Assembly: GCA_016758965.1 (NCBI GenBank)
Contig: JAEPRB010000067.1
Location: forward strand, 62,001-126,000
Source: Circinella minor
Lineage: Eukaryota; Mucoromycota; Mucoromycetes; Mucorales; Lichtheimiaceae
Length of the DNA: 64,000 bases
Reading direction: 5' to 3'
The notes beneath the pieces were generated by a model. That model searched no databases. It saw only the letters and a program-made list of their open reading frames with translations, and was not told the DNA's origin. Every line of letters starts with the position of its first letter. Position 1 is the stretch's first letter. Positions 12,465 through 23,212 of the stretch are shown one piece after another. The translations under genes and the position numbers were made by a program.

Positions 12465-14832
12465 GTATTAGATGATAGAGATGTAAAAAATAAGAATAGG
12501 AAGAAAGTCTATCATAATACAGTTCTTGTAAAATAGATGACTGTAAATGTACTACGATCCTTTTTTGTTTTTATCTACATCATGTATTGTATAAGGATGT
12601 ACTGCATAAGGCGAATAAAAAAATAACTCTACATATACGTTATAGAGTAAATAAAGGGACCTGTTGTATATTAATGTAACACATATTGACGGGTACATCA
12701 CAGTGAAATAAAGTATATGCACAAGTAAAACGGGAAAGAATGATCCCAAAATACTTCTTGATAATATGTATTTTCCCGAATTTTACTATTCTATAGCAAC
12801 AGCTTCTGACTGAAAGTATAAACTCACTACGTACTAATAAAAACTTTATAACAAATTGTAATCATTTTACTAACACTACCAGTCATAAAACGAAACCGAG
12901 TTGCTACAAGATTAAGTCTCATTCATTTATTTATTATAACTTATAATGGAATTGTTTGGTGTATTTTCTTATAATTTAATTTGACTCATTTTTTGGTGTA
13001 TATAACCCAATAACATATAGCTCGGGGAAATGTCGACACGTTAATGGATAATTAATAAAGAAAATGATATCATTTTCACGGGCAATACAGGAACAACAAT
13101 AAAGGACAAAGTTGTACAACAATGTGAAACAATGAACTGGGGATAATTCCGCGGTTATAATTCTTAATTACTATGGACAATAGGATTTCAAGATACGATA
13201 GTTCACCCGCTAGAATGATGTGAACAGAAGAAGTCAGCAGTAAAAAAAGAAACAAAAGAAAAGAAAATATTTGGTTTAAATGTGGCTCATTATCTGATTT
13301 ACATCATTATTATCATGTGCATTAATGATAACACGAAAAAAAAAACATTTGTAGTCCTGGATTTAAAATACATTATTATTTTATACGCCACAGAAAAGAA
13401 GAAAAAAAAAATATATATCCGCGATGAACCAGCGTTGTCAAAATTAGAGATACAGTAGCTATTTTTATATACGGGCAGAAAAAGTACCTGTCGCAAAATT
13501 TTCTATTTACTCGTATTACCTTGTTAAAAAAAAAAAAAAAAAACTTTCTCATCAAACATAAGAAATGAGGCTGGAGAAAGAAAGCAGAATAAATAGGTAA
13601 GCACAACAACTTTTAAAAAACTTCTCTCAACCCTCTCCAAAGATAGAATTTTTACTCTTTCAAATAACAAATGGAAAACAGAAAAAAAAATAAAGATCTT
13701 CTTTTTTTTTCTTATTGAGGCGCAAGAATATGCATCAGGTGTTCTTGGATTTTATACACAAAATAAGATCCATCATATATCATTCATCATTAGCTCAAGT
13801 TGGAAATTTCTTTATCTTTCCCCCTTATTTTACGCGTTAAAAATTTTTTTTTTTTTTAAAAAAAAGGGTGAGAGTGCACCCGGGATACATGTCTATAAAT
13901 GTGAACCGTGCTCCTGTTAGTCTCATTTGATGTCTCCGCTATCGTGATTCTAAATATCCATGGTAAGCAAAAAAAAAAAAAAAACGATGGTTAAATGGGA
14001 ATTGTTTATACACTGACTTTTTTTTTTCCATAACTTATAAAGGGAAATTTTAAGCGTGGTTTTTTATATGAATGACAAAAAAAAAAATATAGAATTAAAA
14101 AAAGTAATATTACAGATAAAAAAAAAAAAAATTAAAAAGAAACTTTTCGCGTGTAACAATCTTTTATGTTATACAAAGAAAAAAAAACGTATCAACTTGG
14201 AAAAAATACTATTTCGGAGAAACCTAATCTTTTTATATTGTTCAATAGCCGACCGAAAAAAAAAAAAAAACTGTTTGCATGGCAACAAGTCTATTTTTGA
14301 CTACATAGCAACCGATTATAGATGAAATTTTAAAAGCTTACTGCGAAACCACCTGGAAAAAAAAAAAACATGTGTTTATGAACATCATAGAAGCTATATA
14401 ATTTTTTCCCCCTAATTTTATCCCTTTTTTTTTTTTTTTTTATATAAATGTTAATCGTGGCGAATTGTTGTTAAATTTTACATTTTCTAATGATATACGA
14501 ACTTTTTTTTTTTTTGTCTTCGAGATGTAAAAGCTCAAGAGAACAATAGATTTATTATTAACCCGAAAAAGAAAGTTGTAACTACAATAGTCAATGCTGA
14601 GCATAAAAATAAAAAAGCATCGCAAGACTGACCAGCTGTTGTACGACTTTAACCAAGAACAGGAAATTACTCAATATGGATACTATTGCGGTCACCCATC
14701 TCACTTTTTTTTTTTTTTTTTTTGTACCCATCCGATGTCAAAAAAAAAATATCTTTTTCTTCTTTCTTTTTCTTTTTTTGCTCCTTTTTTTTTTTTAACA
14801 ACCTTTTTTTTTTGTTTATTTAAAATTAAAAT
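12465..14832. other. gene-poor AT-rich DNA and leader of the mucin-like gene
   Basis: Many A/T homopolymers of 10-18 nt. Open frames at 13299-13609 and 14056-14625 are Lys/Phe/Ile-rich translations of homopolymer DNA and were not taken as genes. The last 130 bp is a T-rich leader directly before the ATG at 14833. Confidence 0.55.
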
Positions 14833-16363
14833 ATGAGTGACGTTTCACCTCCTCCAGATCCAACGAGTGATTCTCCAGCACCTGAAGACCCCACTATTAG
14901 TATAGACGACCCACAACCAACTACATCGGAACCACCACCTCCATCTACCACAAATGAACCGGAGCCTAGTCCTACACCAACAAGTGTTCCTAATGTAAAT
15001 ATGAATTATTATTTTTTTATTATCTATCTTTCTTATTTCTTTTACAATCTATTCTTTATATATTTACATTGTATTAATAATTTTAATATATTTGTAATCA
15101 TAGAACCCAGATCCTACGAGTGCACCTCCTCCAGATCCTACCACTACGCCTGTTCCAGATCCTACCACAACGAATGAACCTCCACCGACTACAACAGGTA
15201 GACCAGATCCTACCACAACTACTACGGTAATTACTACTACTGATGATCATCAACCTACATCTACACCTGATAATCCAACTTCTGACAATACATCTACTTC
15301 AACTCCAACCACTTCACCGGAACAGTCTACTAGTGATAATAACAACCAACCAGAACCCACTCCTACTCCTTCTTCTTCTGAAATTCACGTGACTTCTGTC
15401 ATTAGCTCTGGAACAGATGTTTATACCATTACATCTACATCTTATACAATGATTATACCGACTGAAACAAGTAGTTTGGGTTCTGAAGGAAGTACAAACA
15501 CTGGAGCGATTGCCGGTGGTGTTGTAGGTGGAGTTGCTTTTATTGGTATAATAGGTAAGAATTCGAAAAAAAAAATTTATTGTCAGGGCACAAACAATGG
15601 ACATACACGGACATTTTCTATGGACCACATATAGATTCGCGTCTCTTGTCTCTCTCTCTCTCTCTCTTTTTTTTTTTCTTTTTTTTTTCACGGGATATAA
15701 GCAAGAAATGGTTAAGTTATAATAATATAATACTAAAATATGATTTCTATATAACACACATATACACAAACTCTTTTTATCTCCTCACCCAATTTTTTTT
15801 TTTTACTATAACAAAAAGGCGCACTTGCATTCCTTTTCTTACGTAGACGACGAAATAAAAATAGAAAAAGTACATTTGGCGACCTTGATGATCCATATGG
15901 TAATTATCCAGATATGGGAGCAGCGGGTCCCCTCTCACCAGGTAGTAGTAGTGGAGGTGCTGGATCAAGTAATGCGCGACCTTTGGTTGCACCATTCCGT
16001 CCAGTCAGTAAAGTCGGAGAAGATGATCCGAATATGACATATGCAGGTTATCGGGATCCTTCATCTCAAGGTGGTAGTGGTAGTGGTCCTTATTATGAAG
16101 ATGCATCTCCACATACATCAGCACATTATTCACAACCTTCAACAGGTGTTCCATCCACTGGTGTACCAGCTTATTATACTGGAATGCATGACGAACAATA
16201 TCCTGCTGCTGGTTATGGACAACAAGAACAAGGATATTATCCACAACAACAAGCTGGTGCAGGAGGATATTGGCCAGAAGGTTCAAGTGATGGAGGAGAT
16301 CGTCATGTACCACATTTGGTAGAAGGTCAACAAGCAAATGATGTACCTCATTCTCGAACTTAA
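14833..16363 (+). CDS. Ser/Thr/Pro-rich single-pass membrane protein (mucin-like, Mid2-type layout)
   Basis: A 385-residue protein in three exons: 14833-14994, 15104-15554 and 15819-16363. Residues 1-185 are Pro/Thr/Ser-rich with degenerate PDPTT repeats and would be heavily O-glycosylated if extracellular. A Gly-rich transmembrane helix follows at about 187-212 (GAIAGGVVGGVAFIGIIG onwards), then a basic stop-transfer RRRRNKNRK and a cytosolic Gly/Ser/Gln/Tyr-rich tail. This layout is shared by fungal cell-wall stress sensors such as Mid2. Odd point: no N-terminal signal peptide is visible before the repeats. An upstream signal-peptide exon was not found, so the protein may use a reverse signal anchor or the 5' end may be incomplete. 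The splice between exons 2 and 3 falls inside the transmembrane helix. No family beyond the layout is recognised. Confidence 0.75.
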
Positions 16364-17009
16364 AAAAAAAAAAAAGAAACATATTTTTCATTCATCCCAT
16401 CCCTCATAACATGTGTTCTTTTATTCCGACAATATCTTGTTTTTTTTTTGTATAATCGGCTGTACATTATTATTATTATTATTATTTTCTTTCTATATTA
16501 TCATTCTTATCATTATTACTTGAATCATCCTTTTTTTTTTCTCTCATTTGTTCATTCATAACACAAAAAAAAAAAAAAGATAATCTTTTATTCCCCCCCC
16601 CAAACATCTCAACAATCAACACTTACAAAAAATTATTTAAATATAAACTTTGTGTATTATACTTGGGTACAACACCACAAGTGAACTACTATAAACAGTG
16701 TTTCTCATAATTAATATTCTTATAACAAAAATGTGGCGGTGTAAGAAAAAAGAATTAAAGTTTGGTAAATGGCCTCATAGGGTTAATGCTGATCGTTTAT
16801 TTTTAAAGCTGGAACTCCTTATAATCAACATTACAATCTTCTTTCTTCCCAAAGAAAGTAATAAGAAATCTATTTCTGTTTCCCCTTATCGCTCATCAGC
16901 ATCATCATCATTCACCGTTCCTTTTGTCTTTTTTTTTTTTTTTTTTTTTTTTTGTGATACTTCCAAAAATCTTATATTTTATATAAGTTTCTTAAATATA
17001 TATCATTAT
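16364..17009. other. 3' flank of the mucin-like gene, no gene seen
   Basis: T-rich DNA with (ATT)n near 16469-16484 and poly-A/T runs. The open frame at 16698-17018 is not coding-like. Confidence 0.5.
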
Positions 17010-17114
17010 CTATGGTAAAACTTTTTTGTTTTGACCGCAGTCATAATGTTGTTCTTCTTCAACTTCAATTAATTCAGTATCTGAAATTTCAACTAAATTG
17101 TTGAAGTAATGCAT
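17010..17114 (-). other. short coding-like ORF, 34 codons
   Basis: ATG at 17114 to TAG at 17010, with an acidic centre (ISDTELIEVEEEQHYDCG). The composition resembles the genuine exons of this window, but it is short and isolated; it may be a relic exon. No function is proposed. Confidence 0.2.
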
Positions 17115-17417
17115 GAATTCCGGGGGGGGGGAGGAGTTACATTACAGACGTAAAGTAAAAAGCAAATTTTAAAAATAAACACAAAATAAAAAAATCTTAT
17201 AAACAGTCCTCGTCTTCAGTCTTTAAAGAAAAGTCTTTTTGTAACTATAGAAATAGAAATATACTTGTAAAAATGACTAAATTTATATTTCCTGAAGAAT
17301 ACTTTGACGATTTCAACACATGCTGATAATAATCATATAACTGATCCTATAAAGATCTTCACAGATATAATTTAGACGGATCCGCACCCTATCTAAATAA
17401 CTAAATAAAAGGGCTAG
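17115..17417. other. unannotated spacer
   Basis: AT-rich with a run of nine G near 17121. Nothing supported. Confidence 0.4.
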
Positions 17418-17612
17418 TACACGACAACCACTAATAGAAGCCCATCCTCTGCAAGTATTATCATCGACAACGTACTTTCGTATTCACAAGATGATTCACA
17501 GCAACAACATCCTCCTCATCAATTTTCTCCTCCTATCCAACATCAAATTGTTCCAGCCAATAATAATATTGCTGATACCAGTAATACGAATTTAAGAGCC
17601 AGTTTGCCATGA
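17418..17612 (+). pseudogene. orphan Gln/Pro/Asn-rich coding fragment
   Basis: An open frame of about 64 codons without an ATG, ending in TGA. Its composition (DDSQQQHPPHQFSPPIQHQ, then Asn/Ala-rich) is unlike chance translation of AT-rich DNA, which gives Tyr, Ile, Phe and Lys. It is probably the 3' part of a disordered-region exon from a broken or relocated gene. No partner exon was found. Confidence 0.35.
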
Positions 17613-17950
17613 CTAACTGCAATGGTAAATATAATTATCGATTATGCAAAGACTATAATAATCAGTCATAAATGTATGAACCACTTTTATACTACATTAT
17701 ATATACTTCATTTATAATTTTATATACTTAATTACTTTATTATCCTTTTTTTTTTCATAAATAAATACATTTCTCAATTATTATATACAAAAAAAAAGTT
17801 GGTTTGTGATAAATCGCAAATATAAGTTGGAAAAGTACTCTGAAGCGTTCCAAAAACTTAATTAATTAATTCTTTTAGCCTCAGACATGTTATGCATAAA
17901 ACTATTTTACGTAACATACATACATACATATCTAAATTATATATTAAAAG

Positions 17951-19543
17951 CTACCAGTCCAATGGGCTATCCTCTGTTTTTATAAATTTTGGTTCATGTT
18001 CACCAGTAAATTCAACTGATTTGATATCTTGTTCCACTTCTTCCAATTTGACTTTAACATGATTTTCTTGATCAGTAATTAACTCTTTTTTGAGTTTTTT
18101 CACTTTTTTCATGGCTGTTACTGCTGATGGACATAAATCATTTACTGGACATTCGTCACATTTAGGTCCTCGTGGAAGACAAGTTACTTGACCAAAGCCA
18201 ACTAAAAGTGGATTGATGGGTCTCCAGTATTCTTTTGGTAACCATGATTCCAATTGCTATATAGTACAATATTACATGTTAAATTTCCATGGTTATTGTT
18301 ACTAATAATAATAAATTGTGTCAAAAGAGAAAAATCATTTATATGAGCTTTATTTTTTTTTTATACCTTTCGAGTATCTTCTGGTTGTCCATTTACAGTA
18401 TCACACCAACCGAGACGATTACTGATTCGATGAACATGTACATCAACACCAATACCTGCGTTTCTATATTTTTAAATCGTATAAAAAAATTTAGAAATTG
18501 GTTATAATTTATAGTTTAAAAAGAAGTTGATATTTACATTTTCCATGCGCATTGTAATGCCAAATAACCCTAATATAATATTTTTTTTTCAATGGTTAAT
18601 ACCCGCTCATTCTTAAAAATGATTAATCTTTTTTTTAAGCAGAAAATCAAAACCTTACCATTTTAGGTCCTACACCTGGAAGGCTTGTTAACCCTTCAAT
18701 TGTATCTGGAATATCACCATTGTACTTATCTCGTAAAATGATTGCTGTATCCTTAATATATCTTTAAAATAAGAAATAAATATAAAAAAAAAAACTATTA
18801 GAATCTTTGGTTTTTTTTCTTTCTTTTTTTACTAACATACATATATAATTTTGTTTTTTTTTCATAAGAATAAACCATACTTTGCTTTTCGATTATGAAA
18901 GCCTACACTTTTAATATAAGTATCTAAAACCTTTTCATCTACTTGTATAATACTATTCAAAGTCAATCCACCAGGTAATGATGATTGTAACGTTTTTACA
19001 GCTGCGCTTGTAACTGTATCTTTAGTTTGTGAAGATAACATTAATGATACCAATGTTTGAAATCTTGAAACCTAGAATAAAATAAACGATTAATAATTTT
19101 ATTATCATATCTATAATAGTATAAATAACCAATCCATCCAATCTCACTACGTCCATCTCTCTCTCTCTCTATATGCGCATAAGATACAAAACCTTTTCTG
19201 GTACTTGTTCTTCTGCAAGTCTTTCACATCCCATGGTATCTACAGGCGCAGATACAGTTTTACGATATTCACGTATCCGTTCATAAACAATTTTCCAATT
19301 AGCTGGTTCATTAAATTGATTTTGAATTTTAGTACGTTTGATTGTCACAGGTTTTGACTTTTCTTTTTTTATTGTTGGTTTTGACACGACAGGCTGAGAT
19401 AATGACGATGATCGTTGTCTTTTTTTTTCTTTCTTAATGGGTCTTGTGGTAGTAGAATCATTCAGCTGATCTGTTTGTTTTGGTACTACTGTAGTATTAG
19501 TAGTAGTGGCTTTGATAAGGCGACCACTACGACGAAGCGACAT
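17951..19543 (-). CDS. NTH1: endonuclease III homologue (bifunctional DNA N-glycosylase/AP lyase)
   Basis: Removes oxidised pyrimidines and cleaves AP sites in base-excision repair, in nucleus and/or mitochondria. It has 359 residues in six exons: 19543-19193, 19071-18881, 18761-18659, 18569-18538, 18463-18367 and 18256-17951. Seen: a basic N-tail of about 85 residues ([11 protein letters not shown], possible nuclear signal); a helix-hairpin-helix LPGVGPKM with the catalytic Lys at about 214; [10 protein letters not shown] with the catalytic Asp at about 233; and a complete [4Fe-4S] ligand set Cys-X6-Cys-X2-Cys-X5-Cys at about 284-300 ([17 protein letters not shown]). All catalytic and cluster residues are present. 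The C-tail is charged and disordered. The fourth exon is only 32 nt. The start ATG is at the head of the only long N-terminal frame. Confidence 0.95.
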
Positions 19544-21032
19544 TATTCGAGATTGTAGTACACGTGGAGTGGTTATGTGGAATCCTTTTAGTTTCGGTTA
19601 GAAAGTTAGAACCCCCCCCCCGAAACCCAACACCACTTGATGAAAAAAAAAAATGAGCGCCCAAGGTTTTAACGGCCCTCATTCCGTGCATAAAAATTAC
19701 TTCTCGTCCCCCCATTTTTACTTTCATGGACCGAGAATTTCAATTTCGCACATCACAATTTCGCGTTGTAAGATTTTTTACACTTACACCCTTATTATTT
19801 TTATCTTCGCGCCCTATGTTTTTCATATTTGCTTTTTTATTATTATTTTTGTCGAATAAAAAATAAATGTTTTTAGTCTATAAGAAAATCTTGTTGATGT
19901 ATAAATATATGTCTATCTGTCCCAAGAACATTTCTTCTTTAAACCTATTTGTTACCATTATGTACTCTCTCTTCTTGTACTCCACTACTATGTACAGATA
20001 AAAAACTACTGAAGTGGAAGATCTTGCTAGTAGTTTTAATGCTCTTTGCCGATTCTTTTGGGTTTATCGTTTTTACATATAACACCGTGAAGATCAAACT
20101 GGCTCAATGACCTGGTGATTTATATTTACTTTGTTGCATTGTCCAATGGTCACCGTACATTAATGGATGACAAACCCAAAAACTTCTCAACAGCGGCAGT
20201 ACTATAAGATTCAAACAACTATATGCAATTGTCATGATCCTTGGTGTAATCACGAAGAAATTGAACATACTTGATGGTATCTGATTGATTGTTTCGAGCA
20301 TAGATGGATGCATTTTTTATATCATCTGTTGTATCCAACACAGAATAATCATAAAGGTAATTATTTATCATTATATATATTTAAATGCAGTTTATCATCA
20401 ATTATGCTTTACTGACATTTGTATATTTTCCTATTCAGACTATGATTTATAAGAACACAGAAGTCGATCTTCTATAATGATAACAGATAACAGCTGCATA
20501 GTTCTATACTATCGTCAACCACACAAAGTCTAATCTAAATATCATTAATCTTATTATTATAACTCACATTATCATTACAAAAAGAAAGACCACATATACT
20601 CGTATACGCATAGTGTTACGTATATTCCATCAATGATAAGGAATCAATATAATAGAAAATATCTTACTTGATAAACTTGAGTTCAGTTTTGTTCTTTTGG
20701 GTTTCGTTGACTTCTGAACATCTTTTTTTATTTATTCAAATTTCATTGATATAACATCATCAATTCACATGGACACAAATCGTTTTGGTAAAGATGAACC
20801 CAGGAAACCATATTGTGTTGTTGATGCTGTTTGTTGCCGTTTAGGTAATATTATGGCCAGAAACTCAAGCTTGGCAAAATAAGCTTGAGTTGTACAAAGG
20901 GGTTCAGCCTATTTAAATAGTTAAAACAACCAATAAATAAAAAGTCCTTTTTATCTCTTTTTCACTTTAATCACTTTTCTATTTCCATTGTATCATAAAT
21001 TGACCTGGAATTACTATAGACTTGGCTTTAGT
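19544..21032. other. NTH1 upstream region and relic-rich spacer
   Basis: After the NTH1 promoter the sequence holds a decayed minus-strand coding-like stretch near 20100-20400. One frame there reads YARNNQSDTIKYVQFLRDYT and is then interrupted by stops; another is open for 69 codons. There is also a perfect hairpin at 20863-20890. No intact gene is supported. Confidence 0.45.
20863..20890. repeat. perfect 10-bp inverted repeat with 8-nt loop
   Basis: ACTCAAGCTT, spacer GGCAAAAT, then AAGCTTGAGT. Function unknown; it could be an element terminus or a chance palindrome. Confidence 0.6.
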
Positions 21033-21962
21033 CTATAACACTGTTGAACCATAATAATCAGCCAAACCCAACAACTCAATATTTGCCCAATGAATCACCA
21101 CTTGATAATGTATATGGCCAAATTCTTCTTTTGTAATAATACTGACTTGGGGTCTCAAACTATAGTCATGCCTCTGGGGTCGTGAACAATCATCGTAACC
21201 CGGATGGTTTTGAAAAAAATACGTCAAAATGGGTAAGAGTAAACCAAAATGTTCCACCAAGTACAATTGCTTCCATCAGTTTCGATGCTTGTTCAATAAT
21301 ACCTTCACCCAAATCGTCGTCGGTATCGTCTTGTACGGCAAGTAACATATCGCGTTCTCTTTCATTATCTATAAATGAAAATATCCACCTTTGTCCACAA
21401 ACCCGTCCAGTGCTTTTTGATAAAATAGCTAAAGTATTTGATTTATAGTTTCTCAATGTTGCAATACCTACAAATCAACAAGAGTAAACCATCAAATTGA
21501 TTAGATTATGTATATATAATTTTGTAAAACTTCCCCAAAGATATGTACAAGAAACCGTTAGTGTCATTTGAGACCTCTTTCAATATCCTCAGCCTTATGT
21601 ATTGCTTTAAATCTTCTGGATGTATTATATGTTCTTTCTGGTGTAGCATATAAGTCGGAAATAGGTCGTTTATAAGCTTCTGGAAACTATGCGAACCACT
21701 TGGTGTCAATAAAAGTTGGTTGTCGTAGTTGTCAAGATCGAATGTGTCTAGATTGTCATCATCGTCTTGATTAGAACTGACAACGATAGTTGGAGAGCTG
21801 ATGGTATCAGTCTTGCTGAGTTCTGTAATGGTGTAAGACAATTACGACGATATATTTCATCTTTTCACAAAGAATGATAATTTAATAATCGTTAATAGAT
21901 TCAGCAGCCGATTCAAACATCTCCCACTCTTCTTGTAACTTGAAGAGGGTAGTCTTGATCAT
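21033..21962 (-). pseudogene. uncharacterised protein gene, broken
   Basis: Coding-like exons on the minus strand. A short first exon starts at ATG 21962 (FKLQEEWEMFESAAESIND) and runs into a stop where a donor site would be expected. A second exon from about 21813 to 21556 is Asp/Ser-rich and contains SFQKLINDLFPTY. After an intron with boundaries at 21555/21468, a third exon contains VCGQRWIFSFIDNERERD and a Trp/Phe-rich core (GGTFWFTLTHFDVFF). That exon then needs a one-base shift inside a seven-T run near 21215 to continue to QNHPGYDDCSRP and a stop at 21033. One homopolymer indel and a missing donor explain the breaks, so it is either a young pseudogene or a gene with a sequencing error. 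No family recognised. Confidence 0.45.
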
Positions 21963-22090
21963 CTATTATATTAAAAGCACACAGAAGTTATAGCTACTTC
22001 ACAAAAAAAGGAATATTTTCAAGCTGTATATTTAACAGACCCATTTTAACAACATATTTGATTGATATATTTTTCCTGAAAAACTATTAT

Positions 22091-22165
22091 ACAGCCTTGA
22101 ACACGCGGACTACCAGGCGCGAAGCGTCTTTTGGGGGTCAAAGGGGAGGGGGAGAATCCCCTTTG
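22091..22165. repeat. GC-richer dispersed repeat, copy 1
   Basis: Begins AGCCTTGAACA-like, contains GCGAAGCGTCTTTTGGG, and ends in a hairpin AAAGGGGA (22140-22147) / TCCCCTTT (22157-22164). Clearly higher in GC than its surroundings. A second copy lies 510 bp downstream. Confidence 0.6.
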
Positions 22166-22598
22166 CTAGTATTTCTTAAAAATCCAGGTACATTGCTTTC
22201 CAAAACAATCCTTGTTGGACAAATAACTTTTGTAAAACAGACAATTTTCGAATGAAACTGTTGCACTTTAAGTGGCCATTAAAATGGTATTCTCATCATT
22301 TGCTATCGTTATACTGGTTCCGCATCGCATCAAAAACCATGATTTGAATGTTTCCTTGTTGCAAAGTTGAAGTCGAATTATGTCTTGTGTAGAATATATT
22401 ACTTTCCACCAACTAAATCATTGTATGTACGAAACATGTTTTGTGGTTTCCATAAATTCAACACGAGTCTTCTAATCCTCAGGGCAATATTTGTCAAAAT
22501 ATATTTATAACTTCTATAGAAAAAAGTAAATTTGATTAGCTAAAAGAGTTTTCACTACTGCACAAAAAAACTGAGTAAAATAAAAAATCATTTTTATA
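22166..22598. other. spacer between two GC-richer repeat copies
   Basis: AT-rich, no ORF with coding character. Confidence 0.45.
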
Positions 22599-22726
22599 TA
22601 GCCTTGAACATACCTGCAACGGTGCAAAGCGTCTTTTGGGATTCAAGGAAGAACCTCTTGCGAAGACGTCCGTTAACGACCGAGCGAAGCGAAGAGGCTC
22701 ATATAGTAGAGCGAAGCGAGACAGGG
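22599..22726. repeat. GC-richer dispersed repeat, copy 2
   Basis: Starts with the same AGCCTTGAACA and AAGCGTCTTTTGGG words as copy 1, then diverges into GAGCGAAGCGAAGAGG and GAGCGAAGCGAGACAGGG. Such GCGAAGCG-type words are typical of repeated non-coding elements. Confidence 0.55.
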
Positions 22727-23212
22727 CAGCATATCAATTATAATTTTGAATTATGTGTTGCATTGTTTACGTTATTTGTTTGTTTCACATTGAACAAAAG
22801 GGATTCAACTAAATTCTGCCAAAGCAAAGAAGATTCTATGAAAAAAATAATGTCTAATGAATTTAAAGATTGAATAAAACGTGTTGAGTGATCAAAAAGA
22901 AAGTCTGCATTTGCAAAACACAAAGAATGAATTGCGTATAAGAAATAGATAAAAAATGACGCGTTATCATGCGGAAGTGAAATTATACTTTGCAAAAGTG
23001 TAAATTCACCAATGTATAAAACTGAAAATGGGGGGGGGGACATGAAGTAATAGGAAAAAAAACCGATCTAAGCATAGAAAACTTAAAAGTATAAATTCGG
23101 GAACCAAAAACAATTGCATATTATTCCTCTTCTTTTCTCTTCTCTTTTTTAACCTTCTTTTTTTTTTTTTTTTCGTCACCTAATATATCTTTTTTTTCAT
23201 TTTTTCAAAGAA
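22727..23212. other. spacer and promoter of the HAD phosphatase gene
   Basis: Nothing coding-like is supported. The last 80 bp is a pyrimidine-rich leader (CTTCTTTTCTCTTC, then a long T run) directly before the ATG. Confidence 0.5.

Noticed and set aside
13860..13960. GGTGAGAGTGCACCCGGG patch considered as a TPP-riboswitch-like element.
   Set aside because: The conserved CUGAGA...ACCC...GAACCUGAUC core is absent and no gene follows within range.
14056..14325. An 89-codon Lys-rich open frame.
   Set aside because: Made almost entirely of poly-A homopolymers; no start context or domain.
15314..15769. Long minus-strand open frames opposite the mucin-like gene (also 16005-16391).
   Set aside because: They are antisense shadows of repetitive Thr/Pro/Gln codons; the plus strand has the coherent repeats, transmembrane helix and splice phases.
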